Positions 56,399 to 64,000 of a DNA stretch of 64,000 nt are shown here, one piece after another. Every line of letters begins with the position of its first letter. Positions within the stretch are counted from its first letter, which is position 1. Under the pieces are notes generated by a model that saw nothing but the letters and a program-made list of their open reading frames with translations, was not told where the DNA came from and searched no databases. A program made the translations under genes and the position numbers. The stretch comes from Desmodesmus armatus (Eukaryota > Chlorophyta > Chlorophyceae > Sphaeropleales > Scenedesmaceae): assembly GCA_007449985.2 (NCBI GenBank), contig VIIQ02000004.1, forward strand, positions 310,001 to 374,000, read 5' to 3'.

Positions 56399-59114
56399 AT
56401 GCAGAAGATCAAGAGTGCCGTCAAGGGCCACCGCCACCATGGAAATGAGGACCGCCACCATGGGCATGTGAGCGGATTCGCTGCTTTTAATTTGCCGTTG
56501 TGTCATGACACTGTTTGTATGTGACAGACACTGACATGGGGTAAAACATGATTGCTTCACTGGCCAAAGCATCAATTACCAACAAAATGCAGCGGCGCCC
56601 ACCGTGCAGGCTGCCTGAGTTTTTCTCCCTGTCCGCTGCTGGCACCCCTCTGCAGGTTGTTGAGGACCAACCTGTGGCACAAGTTGTGCCTGGCAGTGTG
56701 CCAGTGACTGGTACCTACTCAAAGACAGAGGCTGAGTACCAGGCAGCTATGGGCAATGCTGGTGGTGTGCGTGCCACAGAGGTGGGTTCAAACCACTGGC
56801 AGTGGTGCATTGCCCACGTGGACATGTGGCATCATGCGGCCGCCGCCTTGCTGTGTAGGCATGCCATGGACAGAATTATGCGATGTTTGGACAAGGGCAT
56901 ATGCCACGCTGGCGGCAAACGTGGCTTTTGAACCCCCAAGCTCAAAGACCTGGAGTACTGGGTGCAATGCAGCAGCTTGCAGGGATTATGTCCAGACAGG
57001 ATCGATCTCCTAGTCCAGTCCAGGACTACTCAGTAGTAGCGGCTCTAGTCCTCTGTCTCAGATCTGAGAGGCACATGTCACAAACACGGCACACATTCAG
57101 CAATTGCAACTGACCCATTGCATGCACCCTTTCTGCCTGCTGCCTCTGGCGCAGACCACCACCAGCACTGGCAGTGGCACCACCATTGGCACCGGTGGTA
57201 TCAGCAGTGCTGCTGGGGCTATCACAGGAGAGGTGGTGGCAGAGCGCCCTGTTGCTGTTGGTGTGGCTGAGGTGAGGAATGCCTTGTGCCAGGGTTGACC
57301 TTCCTGCCTGCTCATATCTGCTTAGTTGTAATGGGGAGGGGCAGCCTGCCGAGCAGGCGCAGTGTGAAGCAGGCACAGTATGCAGCAGAGAGTGTCGCAG
57401 TGCAACCAAACGTTGCGCATACGGTCTCATGAGCTCAACAGGCGCTGTCAGCATAGGCTATGCTCTTGGCAGGACAAGTGTGGCTTGGGACCTTCAAGCT
57501 TGTGATGCTGGCTTCAGGCAGGACCTGCACAAGTGCACAAACACATCAACAACATTGCAAGCCTTCCCCCCTCCTTTGCTCCGCCCCTCTCACTACAGGT
57601 CCCTGTGAAGGTGACTGAGCAGACGCGTGTGGTGGGCACCACCCATGAGCACCATGAGCATCACCACGCCCACCACCATGCCGGCACTGCCAGTGGCACT
57701 GGGGGCATTGCCAAACAGGTGGAGCAGGTGTGCGGCCAAATGACCTTCACACAGATTGAGGACCGCCCGGTGATCAGGGAGCGGGTGGAGCGCATCGTGG
57801 AGCACAGGGCAGTGGAGAAGCAGGTGGGTGTGGGAACTGCGAGGCATGTGGACATGTGGGCCAGCTGCAAGCGCAAGGGCAGTCCATCACGCTGACCGCT
57901 TCACGAGGCCCTGAAGTTCAGGGGGCCCAAGCCTCCAGGGTGGGCAGCACACGCTGGATGCTTTGGGTACTACCCACGGTACGGTACGGTACAGAGCTTG
58001 ACCCATGCTGAGACTAGGGCCGAAAAGCAAAGCACATGGCAAGGGAGTGTTACGAAGGTCTAAGAAGAAAAAACTCTAAGAAGCTCAGGCTACTAGCCGC
58101 TAGTATGAGGGTCACGCCGGTCTTACTACTACTAGCGGGTAGAACCCGCTGCAAAAGCTAAGGACGTGGCAAAGGTTGTTGTGCAGAAGGTGCCTCCAGC
58201 ACCTCAGATGGTTGAATTTCAACGAGAGGCTGTGACTGGTAGCGGCTTATGCTACCTGACCGTCAGGTGCAGCGGTCGCACTGCTTATAACTATGTGAGC
58301 AGTCACTGCTGGGATGGTCCCAGTGACAGGGGCTTTCTGTGACAAGGGCTGGCTTTGTTTGCAGCAGGGGCAGTGTTGAACAAGACCTCCTGGGTCAGCT
58401 TTAATACCACCCTTAGCGTCCTCTCACGTGCCCCACTGGTTCACTGGCCTTTTCAGTGCCGCCGTTTGTGATTTGCTGCTGCTGCTGCCTCCCTCCTGCC
58501 TGCAGTATGTGGTTGAGACCCGCTTTGTGGGTGAGCAGGAGATGGATGTTGCTGGTGCTGAGATTGTTGACATCAAGGACAGGGTGGTGGACGTGGCTGC
58601 ACCAGGACCCACCTGCCCAGTCAACACAGGTAGGTTGCAACAAGTGTCCTGCCACCTGGCAAGCAGCCATATGTCATTGGACCAGCTTGGGGCTGTTTGG
58701 CAGCATCCATATCAAGGCTACCAAGTCACTTTCTCTAGGCTAACACGTCACTTTCGCATCATGCCTATTGCAGCAGACGCACAAAGGGCTGCAGAAGGGT
58801 GCCGGCAGCTGTTAGCACTGCAGACTGTAGGACAGTAGTTGCAACTTTCCAATTGGAAAGTAACCATCACTGGTGAGCCTCAAGCACTCAGTCATGATAT
58901 AGTCTGTCATACAGGCCTTCCCATCCAGGGTTGCCTTCTAACAGTAGTGAACCCCGATGATGCCCAGGTACCCAGGCCCCTGGACTCGGCAATGCTGCTG
59001 CAGTTCTGATTTTGTGTCTGTGTGTTCACCATTGCTGTCTGGGTTGCAGGTGCCATCATGAGCGAAGTTGTGGAAGGGATCAGCCACACCACAGGGACAG
59101 CAGGAAGGGTGTGA
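56399..59114 (+). CDS. His-rich array protein, copy E, with an extra exon
   Basis: Intact, 241 aa, the longest copy. Exons 56399-56467, 56656-56781, 57155-57271, 57599-57823, 58506-58629, 59050-59114. Exon 1 gives MQKIKSAVKGHRHHGNEDRH. Exon 2 (42 codons; VVEDQPVAQVVPGSVPVTGT) has no counterpart in the other copies, although phase 0 on both sides lets it be inserted or skipped freely. Exon 3 is Thr/Gly-rich and ends ERPVAVGVAE. Exon 4 has HEHHEHHHAHHHAG, a Gly-rich linker, EQVCGQMTFTQIED and RERVERIVEHRAVEKQ. Exon 5 is the invariant 124-bp unit (YVVETRFVGEQEMDVAGAE). Exon 6 ends ISHTTGTAGRV. A retrotransposon interrupts its promoter, so expression may differ from its sisters. Function unknown. 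Confidence 0.83.
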
Positions 59115-61312
59115 AGTGATGTGATTTGACAAGGTCAAGCAGCAAGCTAGGCAGCAGCCTGTGGCAGTTGTGCAGGTGCCCTTGCTGTTGTGGTTTCTTG
59201 TGTGTGCACCACATTGAGCCCCTGGGTAGTTGTGAGTTGCTTGGTGCTTGTATAGTGCCTTCAGTCTGGATGTCCTGCTGCAGCAGTGTGGCGCGATTGG
59301 ACGGGGGCGGGGCGACGGGGAGTGCACAGCCTGGGGGGGTGGTGGCAGTGCGGCAGGGCAGCAGCAGAGGGGGAGAGGGGTGCTACGCTGCCTTCTGCTG
59401 AGGGGTCTCAGGTCTGGCTGGCACTTGGGTCCACTCCCTGACCCTGGTCCTTCCTCAAGGGTCTAGTGTGGGCACTTTGAGACAGGAACAACTGCTTTGG
59501 TGTTTGGGAGTGTCTCTGCACTCAGGGAAACAGGCTGGTGTGTGAGAAGCACTCAAGTCAGGTACAGGCTGGCACTAGCACAGCACAGCAGGATCGAGAC
59601 AGTAGAAGGCCGAGGCCGGTATCAAGGTAACCAGCAACATTCAAGGCTTGGAAGGAGTCTCAATGTTACAAAAGGACGTGTCGGTGCACGTTGGCAACTC
59701 GTTGGCAGATTGAAGTCTGTTCAGACTCTGCTTGGAAAAGCAGCGAACGGCCCGCCTTATATAGGCCAGGGCGACAGTTTCCGCTAGCTTCCAAAACAAC
59801 CAAACGGCATGCAGTATGCAGCAGACGACTCCCAAAGTAGCTGTAATCACTGCGCGGGGCCACAACAGCCCGGGCAAGGCGAAGCCAAGATTTTCGCCTC
59901 ATGTCTCACTTCCGCAGAACTTCAAGTATAGTAGGGAATACGTCGTCAGGCAACAACTATATGCAGGGTGGGACCTGCGGTCCCAGAAGAACGTGCAACC
60001 ATAAAATGACATGTTGCAACCGAGAAAGTCGGTTGGAACATATGCAACTACACAACAATACATATGACAGGCGACGACAGGTGGACAAATGCATGCAAGA
60101 CCAGACCCGAGTGTGACGCTCGTAGTGTCGTGCTGGTGCAGTGCCACACTTACTGGCCTCAATGCAAAGTATCGACCATCGTCAACAACGCTAAATGCAC
60201 GTATGAGTCCAAAACAGCTCAGCACCGGAGCGGACAGGCTCGTGCTTGAGCTTTGTTCAAGTCAACAGTGGCAGTGACAGCAGCACCTCAGGTGCTGCAC
60301 CTGCAGGTGCCAAGTCACCTGTGACAGGAAACCCAGGACCACACAGCTGCTTCTGGCAGCCAATTCTATTAATTCATGATCTCAAGTAGTTCAATTTGGC
60401 AGCTTGCAGCTGCCTCATGAGCTTTTAGCCCAATCAGACCGGGGTCGGGGAACAGTACAACAGTAGCAGACCAGCACCCGCAGTCCTGCCAGAGGGCGCG
60501 CATGCCCATCAAGCATGCAATCTACCAGCAGCAACAGACATGTAGAGAACAACCACAGCGTGCACTTGGAACAAAAGGACACCCCTAGTCAACGTGAAGG
60601 CGCCACAGCTTGCCACAGCAGTAGACACTGGTCCCAGCCGGTGGGTGCTGCAGGGCTGGCAGAGAACGAGGCCTGGTGATGGCATCAATCAAGGGGTGCC
60701 CAGTATGCATGTTGATCACTGTGCGCACCCGTGTGGTCTGTCGGAGCCTGCCGTTGCAAAGCACACAGCATCCTTATCGATCACAAGGCGTGTGGAGGCA
60801 CGTTGTGGGACAGGCACCAGTTACCACCGCAGTGTACTCACAGGTGTGGCTAGCACTCATGTTAGTACCACACAGTACTGCGTTGCATGTTGTGCACTGG
60901 AGCATCCAAAGGGCGATACGCTTGCCAGCTGGTCACGTTGACGGGTTGTATACATCATATTCATCACACAGTGTAATTCAATGTTGGGTGCTCGGCAGTT
61001 GTCCCAGTTGTTGCAACAGCAGAGAAGCCATGGTTGCATGCAAGTATCACCATGCACGGTGGGTGCATCATTGACTTGGCCAGATAGTAGCTTGATTGAG
61101 AGGAACTGAGCTTCCGGTGCAATGTAACTATATGTTGACTGTTTTTGTTGCTGTTGTGGTCGTCAATCGCAAATGCAACTGCACCATGATCAAGTGGCGA
61201 TCATGCCATGACGACAGGCTACAAAGGCCTCGTCCTGCGCCGTTAATCATTCTTGATTTGGAAAGTTCGATGACAACACAGAACCTGTCAGACCGGGATG
61301 ATTCTTGTCTTC
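59115..61312. other. Intergenic between copies E and F
   Basis: No gene recognised. Nested palindromes made of CACCTG/CAGGTG lie at 60283-60325 (gcacctcaggtgc, tgcacctgcaggtgc). Confidence 0.4.
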
Positions 61313-61384
61313 CGTCAGGTCCTGATGACGGAGTGTGACTCACTGTGACGCGCGACAGACGCGTCAGGTTCTACATATATAGCG
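61313..61384 (+). promoter_or_regulatory. TGACG/CGTCA cluster and TATA box upstream of copy F
   Basis: CGTCA at 61313, TGACG at 61326 and 61346, CGTCA at 61362, then catatata at ~61374-61381. The last half-site ends 120 bp before the ATG. The segment gtgacgcgcgacagacgcgtcagg resembles the copy D palindrome with a spacer. Confidence 0.65.
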
Positions 61385-61485
61385 CGAAGGAATTAATGCA
61401 GCGACAGTATTTCGACAGACTCGGCACTCTCAAAGACATCATAATCTTCGACTCAACTACCTTTCTCACCGCAAAGACAGACAAC

Positions 61486-63360
61486 ATGCAGAAGATCAAG
61501 AACGCCATCAAGGGTCACCGCCACGGAGACCGCACTGACGAGTACGATGTAAGTTGCGTTAATTGTTTGCTCGTTTTGACCTTTAGGCCCTGTTGAAGGG
61601 TTCGCAGCTCGCGACATGGCGGTTGAATACACCTGCTGACCATCCTCTGCACTCCTGCTTGCATTGTTTCCTGCTGCAGACCACCACTGGCGCAACCACC
61701 GGCTATGGTGGAACCAGTGGCGCTGCAACTGGCTACGGATCCGAGACAGTGGGCCACCACGGCACTGCCGCTACTGGCATGACCGGCGGCGAGGTGGTGG
61801 GAGAGCACCCCGTTGCTGTTGGCGTGGCTGAGGTGTGCATTGTACCTCTAAGATCTCTTTGAGCAAGTACTACATGCTTTGCTGTTACTTGCATGGACGC
61901 TTGGATGCATGGATGCGTGCCTGCATTCCAGACTCATAGCACGTGTACCAGAAACCATGACGAAAGTGCTACTGTACAAGGCATATCCATGCAGGCAGGC
62001 TCATTCCTCCAGCTGGACCCCAGCTGCCTTGCAGACAGCCCACTTGTGTTGTGTGCATGCATGGATACTACATCCACCCAGGCTGCTGTTGTTGCCCTAA
62101 ATAGCCTGCATTCATGCAGTCCTGTACTAAAGCCCTCATGCATTGCCCTGCCCTGCCTCCTGCTGCCTCTGTGCAGGTCCCGGTTGTGGTGACTGAGCAG
62201 GAGCGTGTGGCTCACGGCCACCACCATGAGCACCATGAGCACCATGAGCACCATGAGCACCATGAGCACCATGACCGCATTGGTGAGGAGGTGTGCGGCC
62301 AGAAGACCTTTACTGAGCTTGAGGACCGCCCGGTGATGCGCGAGAGGGTGGAGCGTATTGTGGAGCACAGGCCGGTGGAGAAGCAGGTAGGGAAAGGTCT
62401 GCAAAAGTTACAGGCCCTGTACTGTGCTTGTTTTGCTGTAGCTCAAACCGCTCTTTCTGGAGTGCTGGTGGTACTCTAGGTTACTTGGTTGCATGACATG
62501 AACATGCGGCTGGCATAATCAGAGTGTTGACATACAAGCTTGGGTCAAGTAGCCTCCTCAGGAGGCTCAGGCCTGGCCCCAGCTTGCTTGTGGCAAAGGT
62601 GTGCCTGTGGCAAACAGCCGGGTCTCTGCATTGTTTTGACTCACCAATGTTGTCGCCACAAGCTGTGGCCATGGTGTTGATACCTGGCCAACAACAGTGA
62701 TCATAAATGCCTTGCTACAACCTTGCTGACGTGCTGCTCCTCCTGTCCTGTGTTACCCGCCCTCCCCTCGTGCAGTATGTGGTGGAGACCCGCTTTGTGG
62801 GTGAGAAGGAGATGGGTGTTGCTGGTGCTGAGATCGTCGACGTGAAGGACAGGGTGGTGGACGTGGCTGCCCCAGGCCCCACCTGCCCAGTCAACACAGG
62901 TGAGCTCCAAGGTGGTTGAAAACCACGTCAGTGTGTTTTTGCAAGTTGATGTGCGGCATATGTCCTGGTTGTGCAAGGCTGGTAAGTGTTATTTTGTGTT
63001 TGTGATCGTCAGCCTGACCCGGGGGCTATCGATTTGCATTGTACATGGGTGTTGTAGCAAATGACATTGTCAGTAATTCTCTGCTTGGGAGGTGCCAGCA
63101 AGTGCACAAGCCTTGTCAAAGATTTATGCAAGAACCTGCTTCCCTGTTCCAAGCCACGTTCATGCATCCCTGAACCGTCACAAAGGTAGCCAGCTCCGTA
63201 TCACACAACCATCATGCGATCCTGCATGTCTGTGCCCGCAGGTGCTGTGATGAACGAGGTGATCCAGGGTGTGCAGGGCACAGGCACCACAGGCATGATG
63301 GGCACCCATGGCCACCACCACCACACTGGTGGCCACACCGGCGCCACTGACCGCCTGTGA
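61486..63360 (+). CDS. His-rich array protein, copy F, with expanded Glu-His-His repeats
   Basis: Intact, 222 aa. Exons 61486-61548, 61680-61832, 62177-62386, 62776-62899, 63242-63360. Exon 1 gives MQKIKNAIKGHRHGDRTDEY. Exon 2 is Gly/Thr/Ala-rich (TTTGATTGYGGTSGAATGYG) and ends EHPVAVGVAE. Exon 3 carries a GAGCACCAT trinucleotide-pair repeat giving repeated EHH units, then DRIGEEVCGQKTFTELED and RERVERIVEHRPVEKQ. Exon 4 is the 124-bp unit. Exon 5 is His/Gly-rich (THGHHHHTGGHTGATDRL) and ends DRL as in copies A and B. The exon 3 repeat is a likely site of length variation. Cysteines in VCGQ and TCPV are kept. Function unknown; metal or pH buffering by His is one possibility. Confidence 0.86.
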
Positions 63361-64000
63361 ATTACCTGAGAATCAGAAGTGCTGCAATTAATGTGCGCAG
63401 TCAGTATATATTCAAGAGTTGTTCCTGTGCACTTGTCTCATGTGTTGACTGAACGGCATTTGCACCGTTGGCCACCTTGTTGAGCAGTCATGTTGGGCAG
63501 ATCAGTCATGACTGTTGCAAACGTGTAGCACACTGGACGTTTGTACCCTCACCGTATTGTCACCACTTGGACAGTCTGGTGTGTGGTGCAGATGGTGATG
63601 ATGAGCTATTGAGGTTGTGTGAGCATGTTTGTATATATGGAATGCTTGTTCCGGCTTGGCATGTGCATCAGATTGATGCTGGTGCAAGTGTACAGTATGT
63701 GGAAGCTGAGTTGTGCCCCTGAAAGTTGTGCTGTGATGACTATGTGATCCATTCATGCTTGCCACATGTGTGTACACTACACATGCATGGACTTGTAACT
63801 GCTACAGGGTGAAGGGAAATTTATGTGGGCAAATGTGCATCTGGTCATGGGCTGTCACTTGACAAGGCACAGTAGCTGCGTGTTTGTAAAGCCACCACTG
63901 CACAGCCGCATCTTACACGTGCTCAACCATCATACATTCGCAGTCTCTTCTTCACACTGCTTGTGGTTGATGTTGGTGATTTACTCTCATACAAAGTTTA
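63361..64000. other. 3' flank of copy F
   Basis: No gene recognised before the window ends. TGTAA at 63794-63798, about 430 bp past the stop, is a candidate polyadenylation signal. Confidence 0.4.

Noticed and set aside
56780..56800. tRNA T-arm-like gggttcaaacc
   Set aside because: Lies at an exon donor of copy E with no acceptor stem or anticodon arm around it.

Overview
The window looks like nuclear DNA from a chlorophyte green alga, probably of the Chlamydomonadales/Sphaeropleales type. This is inference from three things. Genes are split by many short GT-AG introns with TG-rich sense strands and CAG/GCA-rich coding DNA. Candidate TGTAA polyadenylation signals lie behind several stop codons. 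The gene content includes a fused betaine-lipid synthase and a plastid PAA-type copper ATPase. No rRNA, tRNA or CRISPR was recognised.

Layout. 1.0-3.7 kb (+): F-box/leucine-rich-repeat protein with a 135-bp repeat tail. 4.3-11.7 kb (+): chloroplast copper-transporting P1B ATPase (PAA1-like) in ten exons, with an apparent 2-bp insertion in exon 4. 12.3-18.7 kb (+): BTA1, betaine lipid (DGTS) synthase, 15 exons, 684 codons. 18.7-22.6 kb: no recognisable gene. 22.6-27.1 kb (-): plastid-type J-domain/4Fe-4S ferredoxin fusion, 8 exons, with a ~0.9-kb imperfect inverted repeat in its largest intron. 30.3-34.9 kb (-): very large low-complexity protein whose C-terminus resembles plant CW-domain proteins.

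36.1-63.4 kb (+): a head-to-tail array of six paralogues (copies A-F) of a small, hydrophilic, His-rich protein family that I could not match to a named family. Splice sites could be placed for every copy. The last intron is always phase 1, and the 124-bp penultimate exon is invariant in length except in copy A, which has lost one base. Each copy has a cluster of TGACG/CGTCA half-sites about 120-165 bp upstream of its ATG. Copies B and C share duplicated 5' flanks, and A and B share 3' flanks. A 5'-truncated LINE sits in the 3' flank of A. A short chromovirus-type Ty3/gypsy element with 256-bp LTRs and a 5-bp target-site duplication sits inside the promoter of E. This array is the best candidate here for a previously undescribed system, probably a family of stress- or metal-related hydrophilic proteins under common control (inference).

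The genes do not form one pathway. Three products (copper ATPase, J/ferredoxin protein, betaine-lipid synthase) concern plastid or membrane biology, but nothing suggests joint function. Gene models were built by hand from splice consensus and reading-phase agreement, so exon edges are good to a base where the phase closes, while start codons and UTRs are less certain.
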